64,000 bases of DNA from Phytophthora sp. 'mugwort' (GCA_033558025.1 JAUCEF010000018.1:682001-746000); one strand, 5' to 3'; shown: positions 30,586-42,580, counted from the stretch's first letter. A program made the numbers and translations. The notes: generated by a model from the letters alone, not told the origin.

Positions 30586-31107
30586 TTATAATGTGGCTAT
30601 CCGAAAATAAATACCCCTAAAGCCCACTGTACGTCTTTCCAAATAGATTGGAGATTGGCGCAGTGCACCGTGATTTGGCTTGGGCAAAATGCCGTGGAAG
30701 AGTGAATGGTCAGACACGAGTCGATCGTACGTCTTACATACCGAGTTAAAAGCCGCTGCGATGGCTTTCAAAAAACGAAGGTACCGCCCTCGTCTAGCTC
30801 TTTCCAAGTCAGTTAGTTCCCAGATGCAAGAAACAACGCTCTGGCAATTCGCTCGAGAACAACACATTAACCAGACAAAACATACAGCTACGTGTTCGTT
30901 GAGCTTGATCCGATTTAGTCGTGGCGCCAGGCCGTCTCCCACGAACGAGCCGTATGCATTGAGGATTGCGACTCGCTCGTTTTTCTTGGTATTTGTGACA
31001 ACCGATAACTTTCGGCCAGTACACTCCATCTTTAACTGATCGGCAGTCCATTTACTAGCTTCCGAACCTGGAGGTGCTTGCTGTCTGGGGTTTGCTTGGC
31101 CATCCAC
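30586..31107 (-). pseudogene. Open frame with SAP-like N-terminus, probably transposon-derived
   Basis: A 173-residue frame starts with a Pro/Gln-rich lead, then WTADQLKMECTGRKLSVVTN followed by an NERVAILNAYG helix. This has the spacing of a SAP-type DNA-binding helix pair (leucine, Lys-rich loop, second helix). The middle is hydrophobic and Cys-rich, and the end has no motif. It may be a real small protein, but its position among transposon remnants and the odd composition of the second half favour a decayed mobile-element gene. Confidence 0.3.
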
Positions 31108-32739
31108 TTGCTACTTGTTTTTTTTTCGGGCTGGGCGCCGTCGGCAGCTCCATTAGCGAAAGTGAAATTGAAAACCAGACAACGTACGAGTATAAGCAAA
31201 CTTCCCATCGATATTTCAATATAGCTGCTGATCATGATCGTGTTAGGAAAGCACACGGGCTCATGCCCGAGCAAACACGAACCATATCATGATCTTTGCT
31301 AAGAGCGGCCCTACGAGATAAAGCGGGTGCAGAAGCTACGAGATGCGGGCGCGAGGTCAACTTGAAGAATGTCCAGCATTCTCATTGATCAAAAGCGGTG
31401 GAACGACGAATGCTATTTTCTCCAAGAGGCGATGCAGCTCAAACTAAGACTTCAGCGAGACCACGTGACCTTCGAACAGCTCACTAACGTAACTACGGCA
31501 CCTGCTAGCGCGACGTGCCGTCTCGAGCGATGACAAACGCCTCTATCACCACTTGTTTTTTTTATGTGAAAGCTATTTAGCTTGAAGTCAAACGTGGCCC
31601 ATTCGCGCTTAGTATTCATATCAATTCGCCGTGTTCATGCTATCAAATTGTCCGTTAGACCGTCCTGTGACAATTTTCATCGTAGATCTCGGCAAGCAGA
31701 TTTGCATGGTGTATTTTATTGTTATTATTAATAAGTAGTTTTGAGAAACACTGAATTTAAAACATGATCGTTGGGGCTCCGAGCTGTACACCATAATAAA
31801 TCATGGACGACTAAGTAGGCTAAAACGGCATAATTCCACCGTACAGCAGGTCAGCGAACGCCTTGTCCAGGTGCTCAACGATGTAGTTAAAGAGTCGACG
31901 GTGCTAGCCCAAATATTCCCGCCATATCGATCCAACGCTGCGGGAACGCTATGCGGCGGAGGCGGACACACCAGTCTTCTATCGGTGTTGCCCGAACACC
32001 TTCCTTGGTAATATCATATCGGGGATCTTCGGGTAAAGAACATACCGCTGTAAGTCGCTAGCGCTGAAGCAAACTGGTCCTTATCCTTGGTTTCTTCGGC
32101 GGGCATTACGCGAACGTCAAGGGTCCCAAGGGCGGATTGCGGTATGATAACGGAAAATTCATGACAAGGTCGAGCAGCAAGAGCATCGCGATCTGATCCT
32201 CTTTGACTGTGTTGCCCACGATGAGCTTGTTCTGTAGTCCATAACCGATGAGCTCTACTGCTGGCCCAGATTCGATCTTCTTTTCCTCTGGGATCTAATT
32301 TTCGATGTGATCAAAAGTTGCACTACGTAGTTTGGTTACCTGTTTCTATGGTTGGACGATAACGATCAGCAAATCTACTGTCAGCCCTCAACAAGAGCCG
32401 AAGCAAGATGGTTTATTACGCCTAACTCGTGCCAGCAATTCAGGCAGAACTGTTGCACCACTACCACAACGAGTCTGGGAAATGGCCACCAAGGGACCAG
32501 AAGGACGTGCAGTGGATGAAGTATAACTTCTACTAGAGAGGGCTCTTCCGATCGGTACAACAATTTGGCGGAGAGTGCAACGGCTGTGAGACGGGCAATT
32601 GGCGGCCAACCACCAGAAGGAATATGTCCGGCAAAATATACATGCTACCTATTCGTTCCAGATCCTGGCGATGACTCGCATCCCGTCGCTATCGAAGTCG
32701 AGAAATAACGACACGGAACTCTTGGTTTAGTAGATCTGT
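31108..32739. other. No recognised gene
   Basis: Short frames only. The minus strand from about 32,400 to 32,730 may carry the region that follows gag in the element at higher coordinates, but no protease or polymerase motif is visible. Confidence 0.25.
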
Positions 32740-33770
32740 TCATGGGACATGCTTTTCGCCAGGGCTAGCGCCTCACGAACTGTTAAAAAAAACTAGCCGC
32801 TTCATGCGATCCGTTTCCACGATATAATCATGGGCATCATCGATCACGGAGGACAACAGCGTAGGGGCTAACTCGGGTCACACATTGTTACTGAAGACCT
32901 CCACCACCATCTCGGTCTGATCACCTTCCATTAGGCTCTCAACAAAGTTCAGGTAGTCTGCCATGGGTCGCTTTCTCGCTTGTTGCATTTGATCTTGGTG
33001 CTGATTTCGTGTTGGCTGCGTTTGCAGCAAAATTCTGCACGCATCGCGCGCTTCACATCTGAGTATGACATGCTTTCATCATCATGACGTCGTTGCCAGA
33101 CCGAGGTTTTCTTTTCCTTTTGTTTGATAGTATCTTGACGCTTGTCCCTCGATGATGTTGACAATCACAGATGCCTTGTGTTCGTTGGTCCATATCGAGC
33201 CATTCACAAGCTCATCAGTCTTGATTGCGTGCTCGAACTCGTGACGGAAATTCGCAGGACAGCGTCCTGGGTAAACCTCGTTCCCCTTGAACTTCGAGCA
33301 TCGCACGTCCTTGATTTTGGGCTTCTTTGGTGACGGAGGTACTTTTTTCATGCTGGTATCCGGTATCGACGGCGATCAACGTGCGCCAGCAACAGCAGCC
33401 AATTGCTTCTTCGCTTCTGCGATTTTTTTATAATCCATTGGAGCTGGTCATGTTGCTCAGCGACTCCTTGGTCTACCAGATCGAAGTGTAAGTCGTCGCA
33501 GAAGCTGAGCACGTTGGTCGCTGGTCTTCTTGCTGGCCAAAGCTATCAGTACCCCGTGCCTCAGCCACGTCTTCAAAGTCGTCGCTTCGGGAGTTTGCGC
33601 TATGGGTCGACGCTCACTTGGCAGCTATGTAAAGGTGCTAGTTTGGATTCGCCGGATGTTGGTCGGCGTTAACAGCTTCCACTGCTCTAGAAAACAAGTC
33701 TGATGGACGTGTTCCAGACTTCAGAGTGGCACCGGTAGAAACAGACGTGAATAGCGGTGTTTTTCTGTTG
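32740..33770 (-). pseudogene. Retrotransposon gag-like remnant
   Basis: Reading leftwards, broken frames give a Ser/Ala/Pro-rich start. Then come KVPPSPKKPKIKDVRCSKFK, a block with ELVNGSIWTNEHKASVIVNI and EGQASRYYQ, and later SYSDVKRAMRAEF and EVFSNNVCPELAPTL. The succession (a head that defines a cut-off FKGNEVYPG, a Trp-containing helix, a YY pair and a later NN-containing helix) is the helical layout of retrotransposon gag capsid domains in oomycetes. No zinc knuckle is visible. The copy is broken by several frameshifts. Whether it is copia or gypsy cannot be settled. Confidence 0.55.
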
Positions 33771-34718
33771 TTGCATGGAGAGCATAATGCGCCTGTGGTT
33801 CGTAGGCGTCACTGAGCAGTGTTCAAAAGCGGTGAGTCGAACAAATTGTTAGACACACAGCATAACCTAAAGGGAAGCTCACTTGTTGGAGGCAAGGTGC
33901 TTCCAGTTGTAGTGCCTCGCACCGGGTTCAGTTGGGTAGTGCCGCGCACTAAGTAGAATTGAGATAATTGATATGTAAATGGTATGGCTAGCTACTTTCA
34001 GCGACTAGCTCTACATGCACAATAGTCGCACTCTCTCGACGTTGGTTTCTGTCTTGAAAGTGCGTAGGGTGTTACTGTCGCCATGCTGATCGAGCCATTG
34101 CAGGTGTCACAACACCAACGCAAGTGGCGCAAGTTGCGACCGCAATTTGGGCCTGCAAATGTAATGGGCAAAAGGTGGCGACCAGGAGACTGTCACCGAA
34201 AAGGAATCCAAAAGACAAGGTGCAAAGGATCATCGAAGAGATCGAGCTCACCGCCAGTCTCACTCACCATCTTCAAGACTGACAAAATCACTACATCGTA
34301 TGCTGTTTAATGGTGGAGCGATTGATCTCAATCGACACTGAGCATTTTGAGTACATGTAAAACCAACAATATCAATTATGGGTCACTGCTGTTCTTCGAC
34401 TTGTTCAGCTTCAATATCACAACCCAAATGGCAACGCCTAACTTACGTAGCACCAATTTCTACGTAACTTCTAGATAAATGATTGGTCGAAATAGCTGTT
34501 CAAAAAGCCCTACTATTGGTCAATATACTGTCACGCGTTGATGTTCGATCTTTTCCATAGGGTACACTCCATGTCTTTCAGAACCGAACAGGCGGAGAGA
34601 AGAAGCCCACGCACGACTCGTGGCACGAGCGCAATAACAGGTGTGTCGTCATCTTGCCGGCCTCTGCCGCACTCACTCGCCTTAGCGCCTCCACCTCCCA
34701 GCAACCCAAAGTGTTAGC
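33771..34718. other. Intergenic stretch upstream of the FYVE gene
   Basis: No gene is seen. Small frames at 34,083-34,310 (plus) and 34,578-34,793 (minus) lack motifs. The last 200 bp should carry the FYVE gene promoter. Confidence 0.35.
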
Positions 34719-35648
34719 ATGGCATCGGCGTTTCCGCAGAAGGCCAAGGCAGGCCTGTGCGCGCTGGTCTCGTGCTGCTTCCAGCCATCGCATACGCCCG
34801 AGCCCACGGATGAATCCAGATACATGGTTCAGGAGAAGGCCAAACGCCGCTCCGCAGCGTACGACGAGGACCCAGCAACAGCCATATTACCTAATTACCA
34901 GAATCCGCCGCGGTGGATTAAGGATGACTTCGTCGAGGCCTGCGTGCTTTGCGGCGTTGAGTTCGACCTGCTCAAGCGCAAGCACCACTGCCGCGGCTGC
35001 GGTCTCGTGTACTGCGGCCGCTGTACGTCAAATTTTGACCGCTTGGTCAAATTCGGCTTCGTGGAACCCGTACGCTTGTGCAACAACTGCGCCAACACGG
35101 CCAAAACCGAGAACGTCTTTTACGAGAAGTTCTTGCCGTTGCTTGAGGGCGGAGACCTTTTTAGTAAGTACGGGCTGCTACGGAAGAGGCACGTGTTTCT
35201 CAAGTTCGTACGCGCCAAGAACTTTTTCCAGTACCAAAAATTCGACCCCGAGACGCGGACGTACGAGGGCGAGATCAAGGCCATTGCACTTGACGAGATC
35301 ACTAATGTCCGTGAAGTAGATGCAGGCCAGGACAACTCCGACGTGGGGATCATCATTGCTGTGGGCCCGCAGGAACACAGATTTGACGCCACGACGGCAC
35401 TTAAGAGACAACAGTGGATGGACGCGATTGCCGGAGCTCGTTATGTGCGAGGGGCAATGCTTGCGGCAGAGCGCGAGAAGCGAGCGAAAGCGGTCGAGAA
35501 GGAGAACGAGGAGATTCGCAAGATGTCGGATAATTTGCAACAGATGGAGGAGCGTCGCGCCACGTTCCAAGAAGATCGTTTGCGTCGTCGCGCCGAGAAG
35601 CGCGAGCAGCTACGTGCCAAGTACCACCTCGCTACGGCAGCGTCGTAA
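34719..35648 (+). CDS. FYVE and PH domain protein (predicted phosphoinositide binding)
   Basis: A 309-residue, single-exon protein. Residues 65-125 form a FYVE zinc finger: a preceding WIKDD, four CxxC pairs, and the signature RKHHCRGCG at 87-95 that contacts phosphatidylinositol 3-phosphate. Residues about 143-240 read as a PH-like domain that ends in QQWMDAIAGA. Residues 250-300 are a charged coiled coil (EKRAKAVEKENEEIRKMSDN). FYVE proteins are recruited to early endosomes, and coiled coils often give dimers that strengthen binding. No kinase, GEF or lipase domain follows, so it is probably an adaptor. The first ATG in frame is used. The stop is 370 bp from that of the converging dienoyl-CoA reductase gene. 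Confidence 0.9.
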   Translation: MASAFPQKAKAGLCALVSCCFQPSHTPEPTDESRYMVQEKAKRRSAAYDEDPATAILPNYQNPPRWIKDDFVEACVLCGVEFDLLKRKHHCRGCGLVYCGRCTSNFDRLVKFGFVEPVRLCNNCANTAKTENVFYEKFLPLLEGGDLFSKYGLLRKRHVFLKFVRAKNFFQYQKFDPETRTYEGEIKAIALDEITNVREVDAGQDNSDVGIIIAVGPQEHRFDATTALKRQQWMDAIAGARYVRGAMLAAEREKRAKAVEKENEEIRKMSDNLQQMEERRATFQEDRLRRRAEKREQLRAKYHLATAAS

Positions 35649-36018
35649 TCTATGAGTGCATCGAGCGTCCGAATGACGTGCGTAAGTGATCAGCGCGCGG
35701 TTCTAACTACACTTCATGTTTCTTCATATGATAGCATCAGTCTCCGTCATTAACACGCCGAACCGAGCTGTATGTAATTAACACGACTTGTGTGTGCCAA
35801 GGCATCCGCAGACCATCTCGTAGTTGCTCTCCTGGGCATCGCAGGTAGTTTACACGAGTATCAGTGCTTGGGAATGCTAAGCATAACAAAAAAAACATTG
35901 CTCGATAGATGTAGTACATAGCATGGTTTCAATTGATGGTAGAGCTTTTTTCGTTTGAGTATTTGGAAAATGTCGTCGCCGTAGCAACGACCAACGTTGG
36001 TTACGACTTTTTCCGGAT
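35649..36018. other. Convergent 3' intergenic region
   Basis: About 370 bp between the FYVE and reductase stop codons. It should contain both 3' UTRs. No terminator-like or other element recognised. Confidence 0.4.
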
Positions 36019-37064
<1,046 letters not shown>

Positions 37065-37222
37065 CGGGATCAGGAATGGCACGCGCCTACCTTGAAGCTG
37101 GTTATTTGGTGTGTGCACAACAAATTGCATACGTTTTCGCGTGAGACCGACGTGAGTACTGGCATCTTACCGGTATCATATCGCAATACCGAAGGCATGT
37201 GACTTTCACTTTGTACGGACAG
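37065..37222. promoter_or_regulatory. Short shared promoter between DECR1 and OXA1 genes
   Basis: Only 158 bp separate the two likely start codons, which point away from each other. Both products are mitochondrial. This is a candidate bidirectional promoter. No TATA box is visible. On the minus strand, an AAGGTAGG sequence near 37090 could be a splice donor for a 5' UTR intron of the reductase gene. Confidence 0.55.
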
Positions 37223-38616
37223 ATGAGCGGCTCTCTGCGGCGCGGGGCGCAGGGGCTCCGCCGTGCGACACTGGGTCTCCATCGCACCCCGATATCTGGA
37301 GGCCACAATCCACTACGTACTCACAGTATGCATGGTTTTTTTTTACCGGCTCTGGGCGCGCCGTTTTCGATCGATAATCGACACTTTTCCACCTCGGACG
37401 CGGTTCCGTCGACGCTGGAGCTGACGATGACCGACGGACAACTCACGGGTGCGTCCTAGACGCTCCATACAATGGAAGAGAGTTGTGAGCTGACATGACT
37501 GTGTATTGCAGACGTTGCGGCGGCAGTGGTTGGTGGTGGCACTGGCCAGGAGCCGTGGGCCATTGTACAGGGCGTGCAGTCGGTTCTGGAGACGGTGCAC
37601 ACGACTACGGGGCTGCCCTGGTGGGCTACGCTGCTAGTACGAAAGCAAAAGTTATTGGAGAAGTCATCGGACGACCTTGTAGAGGGCTCATGACGTTTTT
37701 GTCTGTGTGTTTGCGGTGCCATCAGCTCTCGGGTGTGACCCTGCGTGCCGCCATCTTCCCGTTCTACGTGCTCCAGATCCAGGCCATGCAGAGGTAGAGT
37801 AGAATACTTATTTGGTGGCTATTAGCGTGGTGTACTGATACTATTTGCACCGGATGGGTGTGTGCAGGTTGATGCAGGCGAGACCGGACTTCAGTAAGTT
37901 GTACTCGGCCTACAAGTACGCGCGCACTTTCACTGTAAGGACAAATTATTCCGAAGCGTCTTGTTGTTGTTGTTTTAAGTGCGTTGATCTGACTTGCAGT
38001 TATTTTATCGCAGCCTGGATCGGACCACAAGGGACACCTCGACGCCATCTTACTCGGACGTCAAGGCGTCAAGGCGGTAATGAAGAAGTACAACACGCGC
38101 CCCATCCAGACCGTCATGGGCTCCGTTGCCTACATCCCCCTCTTCGTTCTTGTGGCTTATAGTGCCCGAGATATGGTACGCTCTGGAAACTTCGCTGGAT
38201 TCGACTCAGGTGGTCTATTGTTCTGGAAGAACCTAATGGAGACGGATAGTATGTACGCACTGCCTGTTCTCGCTGCGGCTTCAACCTACGGCAACCTCGA
38301 GCTATCTGTGCGGACAAAGAGTGGGTTTTGGACGACATTGCTGCAGGGAGGACAATACATAACGATCCTAGCTGTTCCGGTCATAGCCAATCTGCCGCAG
38401 GGCGTCTTCTTCTACTGGCTCGGGGCATCGTGGTCATCCATGGTGCAGACTATTGCTATGAACAACAACGACTTCCGCCGACGTATCGGCCTCAAACCCC
38501 GAATGGTTGAGACGCCGTTGCCTGCTGCAGCTGAGATGCTAGGAAAGGCTCTACCTGATGCTAAGGGCGGCACGGCTGTCGTTGACACGACGGCCACAAA
38601 AGCGCACCCGCAATAG
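37223..38616 (+). CDS. OXA1: Mitochondrial inner-membrane insertase OXA1 (YidC family)
   Basis: Five exons: 37223-37448, 37512-37636, 37726-37793, 37868-37934 and 38014-38616. They have GT-AG introns of 63, 89, 74 and 79 bp and code 362 residues. The presequence is MSGSLRRGAQGLRRATLGLH. The conserved YidC/Oxa1 core begins with GLPWWATLLLSGVTLRAAIF and continues FYVLQIQAMQRLMQARPDF, then VMKKYNTRPIQTVMGS. The later helices include ILAVPVIANLPQGVFFYWLG. Oxa1 inserts mitochondrially made proteins such as Cox2 into the inner membrane. The C-terminus lacks an obvious long basic ribosome-binding coil. Intron phases were picked by frame and conserved motif; the last acceptor (TTATCGCAG) was chosen over one 14 bp upstream, which would break the frame. 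Confidence 0.9.
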
Positions 38617-39092
38617 AAAGTGAGGAAATTTTCAAAGATCAATAAAAATCTGTCAGGATTATGGGTGGGTAACTTTGGTATGTAATCAGCTCTTCTTTAT
38701 ACCTGTTTTTTTTTTCACCACTCCCTCATGCTAACGTCATGCCTTCATCCATATTGTTGTCGCCTTGTCCTACCAGTAGTTGGCTCTGTCTGAGCTCCCA
38801 TATATGTACAACATGTACATTGCAGCCGTTGCACATACCATCACGCGCGTTGAGAGAACCATCGGTAAAAGTGCTGTAGTATCACGAGAGCTTCGACCAT
38901 TGGTGTGACGTCCGAATGTGCTTGCCTTTCATTCCTTCTGCATCTGTTAGCACACTTGATGGAGCAGCTATCATTTGCCCACGTCAGACTTCGACGAACT
39001 CACAAAGAAATAAGACTTGACAAGCGTTTTAGGAATTTTAAATGATTCACACACCTTTTATTCTCTGCTGGCATGTCGGAGCTTGTTAAGAA
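38617..39092. other. Convergent 3' intergenic region
   Basis: 476 bp between the OXA1 and transporter stop codons, holding both 3' UTRs. AATAAAAA occurs at 38,640-38,647, shortly after the OXA1 stop, and could serve polyadenylation. Confidence 0.45.
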
Positions 39093-40853
39093 TTATTCCT
39101 TGCAGCCGCCCGTGATAACCCAGCATCGAGTGCTCTCAAAAATGCCCAGCAAGTTGGTCAAAATCGCCCAAACGAGGGCAAAAGAAAGATACGAGATAGT
39201 AAGTATACCCATACGGCGACTACTACCACCTGACCTCTTGAGGACCTGCGCCTCTGCCTTCTGGCGCGGCAGTAACGGAAGGAACAGCAGCGCCAGAAGC
39301 TTCATCACGTACGAGATCAGGATAGTAATTGTCACGTCGCGACGCACCTCCTCCGTGTCGTTCAAGATGTCTTCGTTGTACACCTTGAAAGCTGCGTTCA
39401 CGTTCTTCGTCAACGTGAGAGCGAAAGGGCCTCCCAGGTTGCTCACTGTGGTTAATAAGCCGTAAATCGCTCCTTCATTACCGTGTCCTGCGAGCTCCAC
39501 GACCACATATGTCGAAATGATGAACCCTACCGCATCTGGGACAGCCTCTACGATTGGTACACCCAGCCAAAACCACTGCTTGCGTACAACATCCCACGTC
39601 ACCAGCATGGTGCACATGGCGTCAAGTGCGATCACGCTCACCATAGTGACCATTTGCATCGTTCGCCAATTCCAATGCAGCCCATACTTGCCAGTCAACG
39701 TGAGCGTGATCACCGTCACAAAGCTACCAAAAATGCTACTCAGGCTCAGATTGAAACTCGTTGCGTGTACCCAGTACGACGTCATCGGGTCTTGCGCCAC
39801 GTACGTGAACCCGCTAAACACACCTGACAAAAAGCTGTAGGCGATCACCTGATACACAGCACGACTCTGGATGGCGCCCCACAGATCGCCAATGTACTTG
39901 CTGAATACCGGTCGCTCCTTCACCACATCTTCACGCACAAACAGCCACGTCATCGGGATCACAGGCAAACAGAACATCGCCAACAACAGCATCGTATCTG
40001 GGAACGAAATCCCAAAATCAAAGCTGCCGCCGTAGTCCGGCAAGCTCAGTCCAAACCCCGTGATCGCTTGCGCCACTACATTAAACAGCGTGCGTACAGT
40101 GTAAATCGCCGTCTGGGTGCGTCCACGCGTCTCTTCCGGTTCACGCTGAGCGTACTCGACCACCACAGCGTCAGCTGCCACGTCGGCGAACAGATATCCC
40201 AGCGTGGCGAACATCATGAGCACAATGTACTTGGCTCCACTACTAGGCGCGCTCTTGTTTAGCGACTGTACCATTTCTAGTGGGTAGTCCGCAGGCTTGA
40301 TCTTTCTCATCTCGGGGTCGGGGAAGTAAGGTGCTTCGAGCGGAGACCCGGCCATGGCCAGCAGACACAGCACCGTCACGGACCAGCCCAGTACCATGTA
40401 AGGCCGGCGTCTGTACCCAAAAAGTGGCACACAGTCAGACAACACGCCAATGAAGACCTTGAAGCTCCAGGGGATGGAGATCAACGCCCGCGCCGACGTC
40501 GTGGCTGTGCCCTCCATGTTGAGGTAGTAGGTCAGGAAGGGTGTGATGGTACTTGGCAGTACGCCGTAGACCAGACCAACAGCCGCATACTGAGAAATGA
40601 GACCAACACTCTCCATTGACATCAGTCGAGGGGCCGAGCCCTGACGTAGCGCTCCATTCGCACCGGAGTCGTCGTCGTCGTTGCGCAACTTCTTCGGCTG
40701 TAGCTTTTTGGGCTTTTGCAGGGAAGAAGGCGGCGAGTGGTCGTCACCAGCCGCGCCCTGACGCAGCGAGGAGTGCTCGTTCGCCTGCTCCAGCTCCGCC
40801 TCTTCGTCCTCCGTCACCGTCGTCGACGACGCCCGCTCCTCGTCTCGTGGCAT
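39093..40853 (-). CDS. Folate-biopterin transporter (FBT/BT1, major facilitator superfamily)
   Basis: A 586-residue, single-exon membrane protein. The ATG at 40853 is used; an upstream GTG at 40919 is not credible. After an acidic, disordered N-terminus of about 100 residues there are 12 hydrophobic segments in two halves of six. Typical BT1 features are YAAVGLVYGVLPSTITPFL near the start, SIPWSFKVFIGVLSDCVPLF, and GYRRRPYMVLGW after it. The C-terminal half has RSGGSSRRMG just before the last helix. BT1 proteins carry folates, biopterin or S-adenosylmethionine in trypanosomatids, plants and oomycetes, in which the family is large; the substrate here cannot be told. A transposon remnant begins about 115 bp upstream of the start codon. 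Confidence 0.92.
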   Translation of the reverse strand: MPRDEERASSTTVTEDEEAELEQANEHSSLRQGAAGDDHSPPSSLQKPKKLQPKKLRNDDDDSGANGALRQGSAPRLMSMESVGLISQYAAVGLVYGVLPSTITPFLTYYLNMEGTATTSARALISIPWSFKVFIGVLSDCVPLFGYRRRPYMVLGWSVTVLCLLAMAGSPLEAPYFPDPEMRKIKPADYPLEMVQSLNKSAPSSGAKYIVLMMFATLGYLFADVAADAVVVEYAQREPEETRGRTQTAIYTVRTLFNVVAQAITGFGLSLPDYGGSFDFGISFPDTMLLLAMFCLPVIPMTWLFVREDVVKERPVFSKYIGDLWGAIQSRAVYQVIAYSFLSGVFSGFTYVAQDPMTSYWVHATSFNLSLSSIFGSFVTVITLTLTGKYGLHWNWRTMQMVTMVSVIALDAMCTMLVTWDVVRKQWFWLGVPIVEAVPDAVGFIISTYVVVELAGHGNEGAIYGLLTTVSNLGGPFALTLTKNVNAAFKVYNEDILNDTEEVRRDVTITILISYVMKLLALLFLPLLPRQKAEAQVLKRSGGSSRRMGILTISYLSFALVWAILTNLLGIFESTRCWVITGGCKE

Positions 40854-40966
40854 GGCAAGTTTGAACTGTGGTCGAAAGTAGCCATCTGGGGGAAATATAT
40901 GTATAGGTGGTGTGAACACGCAATTCGGCGCAAGTGTTATTATACTTCGCTGACTAGACTCAAAAA
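40854..40966. promoter_or_regulatory. Remaining promoter space of the transporter gene
   Basis: Only about 113 bp lie between the transporter start codon and the first repeated end motif of the neighbouring transposon-like element. The promoter must be compact or partly supplied by the element. Confidence 0.4.
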
Positions 40967-41599
40967 GTAGTCTTAGTCAGACTATTTATTGTCAAAGCAA
41001 ATTATCATAATTCAGAAATAGTCTGACCAACTTGAAGTTCAAAATTAGTTTCGTTTGAAGATCAAAACTAGACTCATTTGATTCGTGCGGGCAAGCGAGC
41101 AGGTTGTTAATCAACCCGACTGAGTTCGAGTCACCCATTACGCTTCTGTTTTCATTACATCTGCTTTTGCTGTAAGTGGTTCTCGAAGTGCCGACCAAGT
41201 GCAAGCACTTATAGGATTACACACATTCACCACCATAGGTGAGATGTGTCTGATGTAACCTCCGCATCGGTGGTAGGGGTGAAGGACTGGACGGTAGAGC
41301 GCCCTAGCATTCCCTCCACGGTTTTTGATGTCCTCACTCTCAGTTTCGTCAGCTATCTGGCATGCAAGTCACTACGTCTACTGCGCGATGTGGAGGTTGT
41401 GGCGAGCCCGTTGATCCTGTTCATCGCTGTCCAAACTGCTCCCGTCACATGCATCCATTTTGTGGACGACTCACCGGGACCGAAGGCTTGGGCAGTCGGC
41501 GGTGTGCCCAGACTGTGACAACGCCGACCAAGCCAGCAACAGCACACCTCTCAGTACCTGTGTTGGATGCTACGAGAAGCAACGTGGGGGTGCTAGCCA

Positions 41600-42350
41600 A
41601 CGACTCCGAAGATGAACCCGAGTACTCTTAATCACAGTCGTCGCCGCCACGCCGATATTCTCGCAGCACACAGGCTGTCAGCAGCATCGCCCATCGCCGA
41701 AAGGTCGTCCACTGGATGACAGAACACGAGGCAGCCAGTGGAGAAAAAGGCATGTTTGCAAAAGCTGTCGACAAATTCCCTGGTGTATTCAACTCCACTA
41801 CGCGGGCAGCCAACCTAGCAAAGGCATTAGACTGGTGGAAGAAGCGTGAGCCCATATTGGAGCCCGAGCGTGGCGCGGTTGTAATTACGGCGCGTCGGCG
41901 TGGAGGAAGACGACGCGTTAGCACCAAGGTCATTGCGGGGCGTGGGAGACCTAGAAGCGTGTGGGTAATGTGGCTGTACCCCTTGCTGCTGGACGAGTTC
42001 GACCGACTCCGAAACTTGGAGTGAAGTTTGAGCCGGCACTATTGCTACAACTCGCGAAACAGATTCTCCGAGACAGCTCTGCGCCCTACACTTCCAAAAG
42101 TGTTAACTCAAAAGGTGCGCTGATCATCGACAAAATCACTCCATCACTCCACGCTCGACTCAATGTTTCATGGAGGCACACTAGATTGTTATCAGGATCC
42201 AAACAAGAAGAAGCACCTCAGCAAGGCAAAGATTCAGCACATCGAGAAAGAAGTGGCGTTTCCCTAGGCGAGTTGAAGTGTGGTTTTGCGGACGGGTCAC
42301 TCGATGAAAATGCAATAGGGAACATCGATGCATACATAATACATTGGTTG
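41600..42350 (+). pseudogene. DDE-superfamily transposase N-terminal half (oomycete family), truncated
   Basis: Two frames read in order: GEKGMFAKAVDKFPGVFNST, LDWWKKREPIL and GRGRPRSVWVMWLYPLLLDE, then FDRLRNLE. Next come LLQLAKQILRDSSAPYTS and GVSLGELKCGFADGSLDENA followed by IGNID. This is the N-terminal DNA-binding region plus the beginning of the nuclease domain of a family of Phytophthora DDE transposases, where IGNIDETH is the first catalytic block. Similarity stops exactly there, giving way to a tRNA-like sequence. A Cys-rich frame upstream (41362-41631, CGGCGEPV then HRCPNCSRHMHPFC) may be a zinc finger of the same element. The same family has a second remnant on the minus strand at 60.4-61.8 kb. 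Confidence 0.62.
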
Positions 42351-42359
42351 GTATCAACA

Positions 42360-42432
42360 CTTAGGCTAGTGTGGCTCAGTCTTTATGCTCCGAGTCGCCA
42401 AGCAGGGGTTCGACGGTTCGAGTCCGGCGATT
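42360..42432 (+). repeat. tRNA-like sequence with A and B boxes (possible SINE head)
   Basis: The stretch contains TGGCTCAGTCTTTATGCTCC (A-box like) and, about 38 bp on, GACGGTTCGAGTCCGGCG (perfect B box GGTTCGAGTCC). The spacing fits an RNA polymerase III internal promoter. Cloverleaf pairing is poor, so it is not a working tRNA. It interrupts the transposase remnant exactly where similarity ends. Confidence 0.45.
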
Positions 42433-42580
42433 TCCCTCCTTTTGTGACCATTTGAAATTCATAAATAGTCTTTCCAAATAAGTAGTCTGAGTCAGACTAA
42501 TTAATGTGAATGACCATGCAAATCACATACACAAAATAGTCTCGGTCAGACTAATTACCGTACACTGTGTAGCGTTCTGG

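Larger units (their letters stand above)
40967..42570 (+). mobile_element. Transposase-bearing element with repeated TAGTCTGA-type end motifs
   Basis: The left end has AGTAGTCTTAGTCAGACTAT at 40967. The right side has AGTAGTCTGAGTCAGACTAA at about 42481 and AATAGTCTCGGTCAGACTAA at about 42536. The core TAGTCTNNGTCAGACTA is a near palindrome. Further partial copies (AATAGTCTGACC at about 41015, AATAGTCTTTCC at about 42465) lie inward. Between them lie the transposase remnant at 41600-42350 and tRNA-like promoter sequences. This looks like a truncated or internally deleted DNA element whose ends carry multiple subterminal repeats. The transposase match is the strongest evidence; the ends are my inference. 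Confidence 0.5.

Noticed and set aside
40854..40919. A 22-residue N-terminal extension of the transporter from a GTG
   Set aside because: A GTG start is not credible here, and the extension is Pro-rich with no conserved look; the ATG at 40853 is used.
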